Of a stretch of 64,000 bases of DNA, positions 16,465 to 25,156 are shown piece by piece (position 1 is the first letter of the stretch; each line of letters begins with the position of its first letter). The stretch is from RDYZ01 sp964518905 (lineage in GTDB: Bacteria; Cyanobacteriota; Cyanobacteriia; Cyanobacteriales; Geitlerinemataceae). The notes below the pieces were generated by a model. That model was given only the letters and a program-made list of their open reading frames with translations. It was not told where the DNA came from and made no database searches. Where the stretch lies: contig CAZFJL010000005.1 of assembly GCA_964518905.1 (NCBI GenBank), positions 1-64,000 of the forward strand, in the 5' to 3' direction. The translations under genes were made by a program, and so were the position numbers.

Positions 16465-17237
16465 TCCAATAAATCTGGCTCCTCTCGCACGATTTTGTCG
16501 TAAAGCGACTGGAAGCAAAACCAGCCCATAAACGGCGTTCCCACTTGGGAGGCGGTGAGGGTGGCGGTGTCGCGATCGATCACGATCGGTGTCCCAGCCG
16601 CTTCGGCCAGCAATTGCGACTGACAGCAGCGCTCCATTGCAATGAACCACCAGGCCGCTTCATCGACGCTGTGGCCGACGGTTAACAGACCGTGATTCCG
16701 CAAAATTGCCGCTTTCGCTGTGCCGAGGGTGCGACCGATGCGTTGGCCTTCGCTGGGGTCGAGAACGACGCCGGTGTAGTCGTCGAACAGGACGTGATCG
16801 TCGTAAAACGAGCAGGCGTCTTGGGTGAGGGGGTCGAGTTTTCGCCCGAGAGTTGACCAGGTTTTGCCGTAGATCGAATGGGCGTGAGCGGCGGCGATCG
16901 CGTCGGGGCGGGCGGCGTGAATTTGGGAGTGGATCGCGAAGGCCGCGGCGTTGATCGGGCGATCGCCGTCGAGAATGTCACCGTTCGCATTGACGAGGAT
17001 GAGGTCAGACACGCGGATATGGCCGAAGTACATGCCAAACGGATTGACCCAAAAACTATGGGGATCGTCCGGGTCGCGGGCGGTGATGTGTCCGGCGACG
17101 CCTTCATCGAAGCCGTAGCGGGCGAACAGCCGAAAGGCAGCAGCGAGGCGTTGCTTACGGTGTAGTCGTTCGTCGGCAGGGCGATCGAACTGCGGCGGCT
17201 GGGGCAGATTGTTCGGGATGAGCGGCTGACTCAACAT
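16461..17237 (-). CDS. class II aldolase/adducin family protein
   Basis: A 258-residue protein of the AraD-like/adducin fold. It shows the N-terminal ARYGFDEGVAGHITARDP, the zinc-ligand histidines in AAAHAHSIYGK and the later LRNHGLLTVG, which together make the metal site used in aldol cleavage or epimerisation. Many members of this subgroup, including adducin-like ones, act on unknown sugar phosphates or hydroxy-aldehydes. Length is typical. It shares its last four bases with the convergent propeller gene, so antisense overlap of the two transcripts is likely. No sugar kinase is nearby to hint at a substrate. Confidence 0.83.
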   Translation of the reverse strand: MLSQPLIPNNLPQPPQFDRPADERLHRKQRLAAAFRLFARYGFDEGVAGHITARDPDDPHSFWVNPFGMYFGHIRVSDLILVNANGDILDGDRPINAAAFAIHSQIHAARPDAIAAAHAHSIYGKTWSTLGRKLDPLTQDACSFYDDHVLFDDYTGVVLDPSEGQRIGRTLGTAKAAILRNHGLLTVGHSVDEAAWWFIAMERCCQSQLLAEAAGTPIVIDRDTATLTASQVGTPFMGWFCFQSLYDKIVREEPDLLD

Positions 17238-17263
17238 AATCTTTAACCAATCAGGCTGACCGG

Positions 17264-17312
17264 AACAAGCAGGATGCTTGTGTTACGTGTAGCGCGAGCT
17301 TCTAGCTTGCTC
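17264..17312. repeat. small inverted-repeat element (CAAGCAGGATGCTTG type)
   Basis: Two adjacent short palindromes: CAAGCAGGATGCTTG and GCGAGCTTCTAGCTTGC. Related shorter forms are CAGGCAGGACGCCTG at 29411-29425 and CAGCAGGATGCTG at 34243-34255, all in gaps. This suggests a small dispersed repeat. Sits in the gap between aldolase and gyrB. Confidence 0.5.
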
Positions 17313-17416
17313 CGGGAAACGAAAAGGATAGACCGATAACGATCCATCCCCTTTGTATCATCGGGTTGCATCATCAAGATCAGCGAGATCACAGACTGAA
17401 TCTGGAGAGCGCAAAT

Positions 17417-19360
17417 CTAGATATCGAGATCGACAAGATTGAGCTTCGGCCCTTCGGTTTCGATGAACTCACGACGCGGCGCGACCTTGTCGCCCATCAA
17501 CACCGTAAAGATCCGATCGGCCTCCACCGCATCCTCGATTTCCACCCGCTTCATCATCCGCGTTTCCGGATTCATCGTCGTATCCCAAAGCTGCTGCGGC
17601 ATCATTTCGCCGAGACCTTTAAAGCGCTGGATATTGTAGTTAGCATTTTCCGGGAACTCGTTACGGACAAGGTTGGTTAGCTCACGATCGCTATAGCAAT
17701 AGTAATGATTGCGGCCACGCTCAACCTTGTAGAGCGGCGGGCAGGCGATGTAGATATGTCCGCGATCGACCAAATCACGCTGATAACGATAGAAGAACGT
17801 CAATAGCAGCGTCCGGATGTGAGCGCCATCGACGTCCGCGTCAGTCATGATCACCACGCGGTGATAGCGTAACTGTTCGACGTCAAATTCTTCGCCCTTA
17901 ATGCCAAGTCCGAGCGCCGTGATCAGCGACTGGATTTCGTTATTTTTGTAAATCTTGGCGTCGTCGGTTTTTTCGATATTGAGGATCTTGCCGCGCAGGG
18001 GCAAAATCGCCTGGAAACGCCGATCGCGACCCTGCTTCGCCGAACCGCCCGCACTATCCCCTTCTACGAGGAAAATCTCCGACTCGGTGGGATCTTTCGT
18101 GCTGCAATCCGCCAGCTTACCCGGCAGCGTAGACGACTCCAGCACCGACTTACGGCGCACCAGTTCCCGCGCCCGTCGTGCTGCTTCCGCTGCATTAAAC
18201 GCCTGGATCGCCTTTTCGAGGATCGTATCCGCGACCTGCGGATGAAATTCGAGATATTCCGTCAGCACTTCGCCGACCAACGAATCGACGATGCCGCGTA
18301 CTTCGGTGTTGCCCAGCTTCGTTTTGGTTTGACCTTCAAATTCAGGATCGGGAACCTTAACGGACAGCACCGCCGTCAGACCTTCGCGAATATTCTCACC
18401 GCCCAGATTCGGCGTCCCGTCCTTGAGCTTGTTGCGCTTACGAGCGACCGAATTCATCGTCCGCGTCAACACGGTTTTTAAGCCTTCGAGGTGGGTTCCA
18501 CCATCGATCGTCCGAATGTTGTTCGCAAACCCGAGGATGTTATCGCTAAAGGCATCGATCGACCATTGCAGCGCCGCCTCAACCTGCACATCATTGCGCT
18601 CGGCATTGATGTAGATAATTTCTTCGTGCAGCGCGTCTTTATCGCGGTTCATGTACTCGACGTACTCGCGAATCCCGCCTTCGTAGTGATAGGTCTCCAC
18701 CCGTGGCTCATCGCTTTTCAGCAGTTCGAGGCGCAAATCACGGAAGGTAATCTGAATATTCGCATTCAGGTAAGCCAGCTCGCGCAATCGACCGGCTAAA
18801 AGGCCGTATTCAAACTCAATCCCCGTCGAGAAAATTTCTGTATCCGGCAAAAAGCAAACGCGCGTACCTTGTTGCGTCGGATCTTCGCTCGTCGAAACCT
18901 TCAGGTCACCTTGAGGCTTACCCCGTTCGTAGCGCTGCACATGGGTATCGCCTTCGCGCCAGACTGTGACTTCCACCCACTCCGACAGCGCGTTCACCAC
19001 CGAGACGCCAACGCCATGCAGACCGCCCGAGACTTTATAGCCACCACCGCCAAATTTACCGCCTGCGTGCAGCACCGTCATCACGGTTTCGAGGGCGGAT
19101 TTACCGGTTTTGGAGTGAATGCCGGTTGGGATACCGCGTCCGTTGTCGGTGACGCTGACAGAACCGTCGGCATTAAGGTCAATCAAAATTGTCGAACAAT
19201 GACCCGCGAGGGCTTCATCGATCGAGTTATCGACGACTTCGTAAACCAGATGATGCAAACCTCGCGGCCCGGTTGATCCGATGTACATCCCCGGTCGCTT
19301 ACGGACGGCTTCTAAGCCTTCGAGGACTTGAATCTGGTCAGCGCCATAGCTGGTGCTCAT
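17417..19360 (-). CDS. gyrB: DNA gyrase subunit B
   Basis: ATPase subunit of DNA gyrase, which introduces negative supercoils. Domain order is clear: GHKL ATPase (EVVDNSIDEALAGH near residue 40, DNGRGIPTG, GLHGVGVSVVNAL), transducer, TOPRIM (VEGDSAGGSAKQGRD near residue 430, DADVDGAHIRTLLL) and the C-terminal tail (RFKGLGEMMPQQLW). 647 residues is normal for the form without the gammaproteobacterial insert. Starts at the ATG giving MSTSYGADQIQVLEGLEAV, with AAGGAG a few bases upstream. Monocistronic; gyrA is not in the window. Confidence 0.98.
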   Translation of the reverse strand: MSTSYGADQIQVLEGLEAVRKRPGMYIGSTGPRGLHHLVYEVVDNSIDEALAGHCSTILIDLNADGSVSVTDNGRGIPTGIHSKTGKSALETVMTVLHAGGKFGGGGYKVSGGLHGVGVSVVNALSEWVEVTVWREGDTHVQRYERGKPQGDLKVSTSEDPTQQGTRVCFLPDTEIFSTGIEFEYGLLAGRLRELAYLNANIQITFRDLRLELLKSDEPRVETYHYEGGIREYVEYMNRDKDALHEEIIYINAERNDVQVEAALQWSIDAFSDNILGFANNIRTIDGGTHLEGLKTVLTRTMNSVARKRNKLKDGTPNLGGENIREGLTAVLSVKVPDPEFEGQTKTKLGNTEVRGIVDSLVGEVLTEYLEFHPQVADTILEKAIQAFNAAEAARRARELVRRKSVLESSTLPGKLADCSTKDPTESEIFLVEGDSAGGSAKQGRDRRFQAILPLRGKILNIEKTDDAKIYKNNEIQSLITALGLGIKGEEFDVEQLRYHRVVIMTDADVDGAHIRTLLLTFFYRYQRDLVDRGHIYIACPPLYKVERGRNHYYCYSDRELTNLVRNEFPENANYNIQRFKGLGEMMPQQLWDTTMNPETRMMKRVEIEDAVEADRIFTVLMGDKVAPRREFIETEGPKLNLVDLDI

Positions 19361-19688
19361 ACATTTCTCCTTGGTGCGGCATTAACGCGGCGTTAAGCCA
19401 TAGGCTCGCGTTAGTTCCGAGCAAAAACACCTAAATCCTAACATGAATCACCCCTAGGCGATTTTAGAGGGGTTTCGCGAGAGATTCGTTTTGGGGTTGC
19501 ATCCCTGCTATTTTTGTGCTTTAGATATTGAAAATTGAACGATTGTATAAATGACTGGGCAGAGGGCGCGGGAGCCGATCGCGACCACGTTTCGATGGGT
19601 CAAGCTGAACAGGCTCCATTTAGAGTTTTGCTGTAGGGTTCAATACAGTACTTTTTCTTTCTTGACCTTTAGGTAGATCTGAAACGGC
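19361..19688. other. divergent intergenic region, gyrB and EamA promoters
   Basis: A 328-base gap. A hairpin (ACCCCT at 19450-19455 with AGGGGT at 19468-19473) sits in what would be the gyrB leader or promoter. gyrB promoters are often supercoil-sensitive, but no such feature can be shown here. Nothing else recognised. Confidence 0.4.
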
Positions 19689-20813
19689 ATGGAGCTTCCC
19701 CACCTCAACGAAACAAGCTCGCCACCCACAAACGGATCGGCGGATGTCTCTGGAGAAATTGCAGAGACATCAACATCTCAGCCGGTGATGTCGTTACTGA
19801 CGATCGCGCCGTTTTTCTTTTGGGGAACGGCGATGGTGGCGATGAAAGGCGTCATGCCCCATACGACGCCGTTATTTGTGGCTGGGTTTCGTCTCGTTCC
19901 GGCGGGAATACTGGTGTTGATTGCGGCAGCGATCGCCGGACGGCCACAGCCGCAGGGCTGGAAGGCGTGGGGCTGGATTGCGCTGTTTGCGGCGATCGAT
20001 GCGATGTTGTTTCAGGGGTTTTTAGCGGAAGGCTTGGAGCGCACCGGAGCGGGGATTGGGTCGGTGACGATCGACTCGCAGCCGTTGATTGTGGCGGTGC
20101 TGTCCTGTGTGTTGTTTCGCGAGCGGATTGGCTGGATCGGCTGGCTGGGTTTGGTGATCGGTGTGATCGGGATTGCATCGATCGGCCTGCCGATCGAGTG
20201 GCTGGCGGTACATGCGGCGCGGTTTGGCAACTGGGCGGCGACGCTAACCGGCATTGTTGATGCGACGGCGGCGGAGATTCAAGCGGATATTCAAAGCGAG
20301 CTTGTCTTTGGTTTAGGGGAAGGACTGATGTTGCTGGCATCGCTGTCGATGGCGATCGGCACGGTGATGATGCCGAAAATCTCCGAACATGTCGATTCTC
20401 TGGTTGCGACCGGTTGGCATATGATCCTCGGTGGCCTGCCGTTATTTATGCTTTCGGCCTCGGTGGAAACCGAGCAATGGCAAAATCTGTTACCGGCGGA
20501 ATGGGGCGCATTGATTTACACGACCATTTTCGGCAGCGCGATCGCCTACGGTCTATTTTTCTACTTTGCTGCTCGCCAAAACCTGATTAGCCTCAGTTCG
20601 CTCACCTTTCTCACGCCCGTCTTCGCCCTCATCTTTGGCTATCTCCTCTTATCGGAAACCCTGACGTTACAGCAATGGTGCGGGGTCGGTTTAACGCTAG
20701 TGGGGGTTTACGTGATTGGGAAACGTCGTGATTTTGATGGGGCGATCGAGCCTGAGAACCCGGCGGGAAATGAAGCGGTTGTGCTGCCCCTCGATGCTCC
20801 CCCAGAGTCCTGA
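19689..20813 (+). CDS. EamA/DMT-superfamily transporter
   Basis: Inner-membrane carrier of the drug/metabolite transporter superfamily. The 374-residue protein has a short polar N-terminal tail, then about ten hydrophobic segments in two EamA repeats; the first begins near IAPFFFWGTAMVAMKGV and the second near GEGLMLLASLSMAIGT, ending at TLQQWCGVGLTLVGVYVIG. The early WGTAMVAMKG and late LSSLTFLTPVFALIFGYLLL segments are typical of the family. A larger-than-usual loop lies between the halves (about residues 180-205). Substrate cannot be told; amino acids or metabolites are common for the family. Confidence 0.87.
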   Translation: MELPHLNETSSPPTNGSADVSGEIAETSTSQPVMSLLTIAPFFFWGTAMVAMKGVMPHTTPLFVAGFRLVPAGILVLIAAAIAGRPQPQGWKAWGWIALFAAIDAMLFQGFLAEGLERTGAGIGSVTIDSQPLIVAVLSCVLFRERIGWIGWLGLVIGVIGIASIGLPIEWLAVHAARFGNWAATLTGIVDATAAEIQADIQSELVFGLGEGLMLLASLSMAIGTVMMPKISEHVDSLVATGWHMILGGLPLFMLSASVETEQWQNLLPAEWGALIYTTIFGSAIAYGLFFYFAARQNLISLSSLTFLTPVFALIFGYLLLSETLTLQQWCGVGLTLVGVYVIGKRRDFDGAIEPENPAGNEAVVLPLDAPPES

Positions 20814-20987
20814 GAATTAACAATTCTCGTTTAAAGCATCGCAACCAGACGCACTCAAGGCTAGATTCATCCGTATCCATCGTAATATCCCGGAGTTTTT
20901 CCCGTCGCTGCCGTAAAGCTCTGAGCCAGCGACTATAGTAGGGATACTTTGCTCCCGCGCTGTCGAATCGTACCTTCTCACGACCTC

Positions 20988-22616
20988 ATGCGTAGTCTGT
21001 CCAATTCGTTTTTACGATCGCGTGCGCTGTGGCGCCTTCTCGCTGTGGCGGGAATTCTTGCAATTCCGACGCCCAGTCAGGGAATGACCCGATCCATTCC
21101 CGAGATCAGAGCCGTCCGACCTAGCGCGTTTTCGATCGCTCAAGCCGAAGCAGGTTCGGACACAAATCCCGATTTCAGTGATGAGGCCACCGAGAGTAAT
21201 CCAGATACGACCGATGCACCGATCGATTTACAGCTCGGCGATACCGATCCCCGCATCCCAGAAATCCAGCGACTTTTAGGCATTGGCGGCTATTACGAAG
21301 GCGAGCCCAGCGGAATTTTTGATATTTCAACCGATCTAGCGGTCAGTCGATTTCAGGAATCCCAACGCCTTAACGCTACAGGGATTGTCGATGCCACAAC
21401 CTGGGAGCGCTTGCAATCCCTTGATGCTTCGTTCCGTGGATCGGAGTCTAGCGGATCAGAGTCCGGCGAGCCCGAGACAAATAAAACACCTGCTGCCTCA
21501 ACGCTTCAAGAACCCGAGGATACAAGCTCCCGTCCAGAAGCCGGATCAGGAGGCTTTAGCAAACTCATGCTGTGGTTGAGTTTGTTGATTGTGATGATCG
21601 GTGTCGTGGGGATGGTGTTTTACTGGTTGCTACGCCTGTTTGAAGGTGGCGATCAAGCTGCCGACACCGGTGATTTTGACGAATTTGCACCCGAGACGCC
21701 TGAACGTAGCCTTGATCCGCTTGGGGGAGAACTCGCCCAGCAAGCGGCCGAGCAGCAAGCGAATCTCGATAGTTCGGCTGACACGATATCTACGACATCT
21801 AGCCCGATCGCGATCGCCGGTATCGCCACAGATCCCCCCATAGAGACCAGCCCTCCTGCATCAAAGGTCGTAGACCCGATCAGCGATCCTTTACCCATCC
21901 AAAACCCCGACATAGAGCCGATCGCGCCGACAATATCGCCTGTACCGGCACTATCTCCCCCAATTCCGTCACCCCCTGCCATACCCGCGAACCCACCGCA
22001 GCCTCCGACCGTGCCAGTCAGCGAGCCACCACCGTCGCCACCACCTGAAGTTTCGGTCTCGATGGCATCACTTCCCCTCGCGTCACCCGTCCCGGTCGCG
22101 GCCTCTCTATCTTCGGTAACATCTACCGCAGACTCATCCTTGTCGTCCGAAATCGTGACCGCGAAGGTCAGCATTACAGAGCGCCTCCTACAAGATTTAC
22201 ATCATCCTGAACCGAGTCAGCGTAAAAAAGCAATTTGGGAATTGGGACGGCGCGGCGATTCGCGGGCGATCCAGCCTTTAGTCAATCTGATGCTGCAATC
22301 GGATTCGCAACAGCGCAGTTTGATTCTGGCGGTTTTGGCTGAAATTAATACGCGATCGCTAGAACCCATGCAGCAAGCTTTGGCGTTGTCATTCCAGGAC
22401 GAAAGCCCCGAGGTGCGAAAAAATGCCCTGCGTGATCTGACACGAATTTTTGATTCGATGTCTCAAATGGGTTATTTCATTAGCAATAGTGTTAACGATC
22501 GTGACCCGTCGGTTCGAGAAACCGCAAAATGGGCGATGACTCAGCTTGAGCGGATTCGTACGTCTGCGGGGGTGAATCAGTTTCGACCGGACGATCGCGA
22601 ACCGCCGCCGTCCTAA
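20988..22616 (+). CDS. peptidoglycan-binding, single-pass and HEAT-repeat protein
   Basis: A 542-residue membrane protein. Signal or anchor at the N terminus (LWRLLAVAGILAIP), then a PG_binding_1 domain (about residues 78-135: DPRIPEIQRLLGIGGYYEG, ending in ATTWERLQ), a Ser/Gly linker, a transmembrane helix (LMLWLSLLIVMIGVVGMVFY, about 192-212), a long Pro/Ser-rich linker (to about residue 390), and HEAT/PBS-lyase-like repeats at the C terminus (HPEPSQRKKAIWELGRRGD and following). Predicted topology is PG-binding domain outside and HEAT repeats in the cytoplasm. This could link the wall to a cytoplasmic partner. Start at ATG 20988 chosen for its signal sequence. TATAGT at 20933-20938 may be its -10 box. 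Confidence 0.75.
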   Translation: MRSLSNSFLRSRALWRLLAVAGILAIPTPSQGMTRSIPEIRAVRPSAFSIAQAEAGSDTNPDFSDEATESNPDTTDAPIDLQLGDTDPRIPEIQRLLGIGGYYEGEPSGIFDISTDLAVSRFQESQRLNATGIVDATTWERLQSLDASFRGSESSGSESGEPETNKTPAASTLQEPEDTSSRPEAGSGGFSKLMLWLSLLIVMIGVVGMVFYWLLRLFEGGDQAADTGDFDEFAPETPERSLDPLGGELAQQAAEQQANLDSSADTISTTSSPIAIAGIATDPPIETSPPASKVVDPISDPLPIQNPDIEPIAPTISPVPALSPPIPSPPAIPANPPQPPTVPVSEPPPSPPPEVSVSMASLPLASPVPVAASLSSVTSTADSSLSSEIVTAKVSITERLLQDLHHPEPSQRKKAIWELGRRGDSRAIQPLVNLMLQSDSQQRSLILAVLAEINTRSLEPMQQALALSFQDESPEVRKNALRDLTRIFDSMSQMGYFISNSVNDRDPSVRETAKWAMTQLERIRTSAGVNQFRPDDREPPPS

Positions 22617-22639
22617 GCAACGCGCTTGGTGCTGAGATC

Positions 22640-23788
22640 TTAATCTTCCGTGCGTGGTTGCTGTTGGGTCGCGCAGTGAATGCCGCCGCCGCCCGCTGCG
22701 ATCGCGTCAATGTTGAGCTGGATAATATCGCGATCGGGGAACAGCGTTTGTAGGACATCGTACGCCCGCCGATCGCGGGGCGGGTCACCAAATTCAGGAG
22801 CAATCACCGCGCCATTGACCACGTAAAAGTTGATATAGCCCGCTGCAAAATCAGCGTTATCAAACGTCGGACGGACAGTATGCGGCGTTTCGAGGGTGAG
22901 AATCTCGAAGGGATTGCCATCAGCATCTACGGCCTGCTCCAAAATCTCCAGGTGAGTTTGCGTCACGTCATGGTCAAAGGATTGCGGGTCGGGATCATCG
23001 GCGGCAACAATCACACCCGGACTGGCGAAGCGTGCATAAAAGTCAATATGGCCATCCGTGATGTCGCGATCGCGGATACCCGGTAGCCAAATAATTTTCC
23101 GCAGACCGAGCAAGGGTTTGAGGATGGCCTCGCAATCGGCTTTGGTTAATCCGGGGTTGCGATTGGGGTTCAAAATGCAGCTCTCGGTCATCAGCGCCAT
23201 TCCCTGACCGTCCACTTCGATCCCCCCACCTTCGAGGACGATCGAAGTGTTGATCGGTCTTGCCGGTGTTTGACGGGTGACAAAGTCGGCAATCTTGGCA
23301 TCTCTACGGTGCGCTTGCTTCTCGCCCCAACCGTTGAAATTAAAGTCGATCGCTCCCAGTTCTCCCCGATCGGTTTGTACAAACACAGGGCCGATGTCCC
23401 GCATCCAGAGATCATCGAGGGGCGCAACAAGCAGGTCTACATCCGAGCCACACTTCGCCGCCGCAATATCCCAATCCCGTTCGCGTACCACCATCGTCAC
23501 CGGTTCGTACTGAGCGATCGCCCGCGCGATCGTCGCGAGATTATCTTGCACCGGCTCCAGTAATTGAGACCCCCAAATCTGGCGACTGGCTCCGAAGGCC
23601 ATCCAGGTTCGGGCATGGGGCGCAGCTTCATCCGGTTGAAACCATTGAGGTTCTGGGAAAGCATCAGAATGCACCATATCTGCATGAGTTGTATTTGTAC
23701 GACAGGCGGTTAACTGGGTTGTGGCCAATGCTCCCGCTCCGAGTGCGAGATATCGCAGCGCTGACCGTCGTCCGATTTGTGGAGTCAT
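22640..23788 (-). CDS. agmatine deiminase family protein with Tat-like lipoprotein signal
   Basis: A guanidine-modifying (GME) superfamily enzyme that hydrolyses agmatine to N-carbamoylputrescine and ammonia, feeding polyamine synthesis. The catalytic set is present: Asp-containing PLDDLWMRDIGPVFV, Glu in LEGGGIEVDG, His in TDGHIDFYARF, and the nucleophile Cys372 in GGGGIHCATQQQP. Unusually for this family, the start MTPQIGRRSALRYLALG has twin arginines and is followed by a hydrophobic stretch ending LTAC, so the enzyme is probably exported and lipid-anchored. An upstream in-frame ATG at 23863 would bury that signal. Monocistronic; convergent with the HEAT protein gene. Confidence 0.85.
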   Translation of the reverse strand: MTPQIGRRSALRYLALGAGALATTQLTACRTNTTHADMVHSDAFPEPQWFQPDEAAPHARTWMAFGASRQIWGSQLLEPVQDNLATIARAIAQYEPVTMVVRERDWDIAAAKCGSDVDLLVAPLDDLWMRDIGPVFVQTDRGELGAIDFNFNGWGEKQAHRRDAKIADFVTRQTPARPINTSIVLEGGGIEVDGQGMALMTESCILNPNRNPGLTKADCEAILKPLLGLRKIIWLPGIRDRDITDGHIDFYARFASPGVIVAADDPDPQSFDHDVTQTHLEILEQAVDADGNPFEILTLETPHTVRPTFDNADFAAGYINFYVVNGAVIAPEFGDPPRDRRAYDVLQTLFPDRDIIQLNIDAIAAGGGGIHCATQQQPRTED

Positions 23789-24016
23789 AGTGATGGATCT
23801 GAGTCCTTGGCGTGGGATAGAGAGGGGAGATTTTGAGATCGAAACCACCCAGCAGAGTGTCACAGGGGGGTATAGCCAGTTCGCAAAGTAGAACGTGCCA
23901 CATACAGCGGACTAGACATTCAGCGCAGAATGAACACATTGAAGGAGCGAGCGAGACGAGTTCTCATCCAACTCCTCACACACCCAACATCATCCATCAC
24001 CAACGCAGTCATCACC

Positions 24017-25057
24017 ATGAAAACGATTACCCGTCTCGCCAACAAACTCCAACTCGCAACCCTGAGCGCGACCCTTCTCGGCGCTGCCCTCGCTAGCAGC
24101 ATCAACCCCGCGAATGCGGCCATGTTCGGCCAAGAGGAAGTCCGCCAACGTGATTTCATCGCGATCGCTGCACCCGTGGGTACAACGGCACGTCGATCGC
24201 TGCTCATCGTTGAACAACAGGCTAGCACCCGCCCTTGTTGGTCAGAAAGCGGCTCCGCGCCGACCATCGTTGAACCACTCCTCCTCAACTTTGACTTCAG
24301 CGGCATTTGTGGTCGTGCTACCGATAGCAACGCTTACTCCGTCCGAGTCGGCGGCGAAGATCTGGGCATCAACTACACCCTCAGTATGGTTCGCAGTGGC
24401 GATGACATGGTTTTGATGGCAAATCCCTACCGTGGTAACGGCCCTAGCCTCGAAATTGGCCGCGCGGGCTACACGGAAGATTTCAGCAAAGTCGCGCTCA
24501 ATCCGGGCTGGCGCTTCACGAAACGCACCTACCAAGGCCGCACCCTCGGTCATATTTATCTGACCAATGACAGTAGCCTCGCGGAACTCAACGAAGCCAC
24601 CGGCAATATCGCCACGGCTCCCGATGCTCCGACCCCTGTGACCAGCCCGATCGCATTGCCCACCCCGCCCACCACGATCCCCGTTGCCAGCACGCCCGCC
24701 GTTGATGACACCAATCTTGACTGGCGCGATCGTCTCGAACTCAACGAAATCCAACGTCTCGAAATCGAGCGTATCCACACAAACTATCTCAGCGAACGCG
24801 ACGCTCACGAACTCGCCCTCGTCGATGCCCGCAATGCTCTACAGCAAAATATCTTCGGTGGTGATCGTCGCCAAGCTCGCCGCACCCGCAGCCAAATTCG
24901 CGGTCTACACCGTGACCTCGCCGACCTTTACTACACCAGCCTCAATGACATGCGCGGTGTGATGGACAGCGAGCAGCAAATTGAATTCGGCGAAATCGTC
25001 ACCCGCCGCAGCACGATCGACGGTGAGGATGCCATCTTGACGGGCATGGTGCGCTAA
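24017..25057 (+). CDS. DUF3747 domain fused to a Spy/LTXXQ-like helical domain
   Basis: An exported protein of 346 residues. Signal peptide MKTITRLANK... ends at PANAA. The first domain (FGQEEVRQRDFIAIAAPVG, CWSESGS, LLLNFDFSGICGR, TDSNAYSVRV) matches the cyanobacterial DUF3747 family, whose function is unknown. A Pro/Thr linker (about residues 200-235) leads to a C-terminal helical hairpin (LNEIQRLEIERIHTNYLSERDAHELAL), resembling Spy/CpxP-like periplasmic chaperones (LTXXQ). That last match is by shape only. Start chosen at 24017 for its signal sequence although the frame is open upstream. A good terminator follows. Divergent from the agmatine deiminase gene. Confidence 0.75.
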   Translation: MKTITRLANKLQLATLSATLLGAALASSINPANAAMFGQEEVRQRDFIAIAAPVGTTARRSLLIVEQQASTRPCWSESGSAPTIVEPLLLNFDFSGICGRATDSNAYSVRVGGEDLGINYTLSMVRSGDDMVLMANPYRGNGPSLEIGRAGYTEDFSKVALNPGWRFTKRTYQGRTLGHIYLTNDSSLAELNEATGNIATAPDAPTPVTSPIALPTPPTTIPVASTPAVDDTNLDWRDRLELNEIQRLEIERIHTNYLSERDAHELALVDARNALQQNIFGGDRRQARRTRSQIRGLHRDLADLYYTSLNDMRGVMDSEQQIEFGEIVTRRSTIDGEDAILTGMVR

Positions 25058-25090
25058 AAGTATCGCCCGGAAATATATAGCCCATCCTAG

Positions 25091-25122
25091 AAGTCCGACT
25101 TTTGAAAAAAGTCGGACTTTTC
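25091..25122 (+). terminator. rho-independent terminator after the DUF3747 gene
   Basis: A 13-bp perfect stem, AAGTCCGACTTTT with its complement, loop GAA, followed by TTTC. Sits 33 bases after the stop. The stem shares the GAAGTCGGACTT core of the repeats at 57609-57705 and 61206-61279, and TGCGTAAATCC follows shortly after, so this terminator seems to be part of a repeat copy. Confidence 0.8.
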
Positions 25123-25156
25123 ACCTGCTTTGCGTAAATCCTAACCTTGCTAGACC

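Noticed and set aside
23971..23981. ACTCCTCACAC, identical to the core motif of the cyanobacterial small RNA Yfr1
   Set aside because: The motif is in the leader of the DUF3747 gene and lacks the flanking hairpins and the 3' terminator of Yfr1. An 11-base match can occur by chance in a window this size at a level of a few percent.
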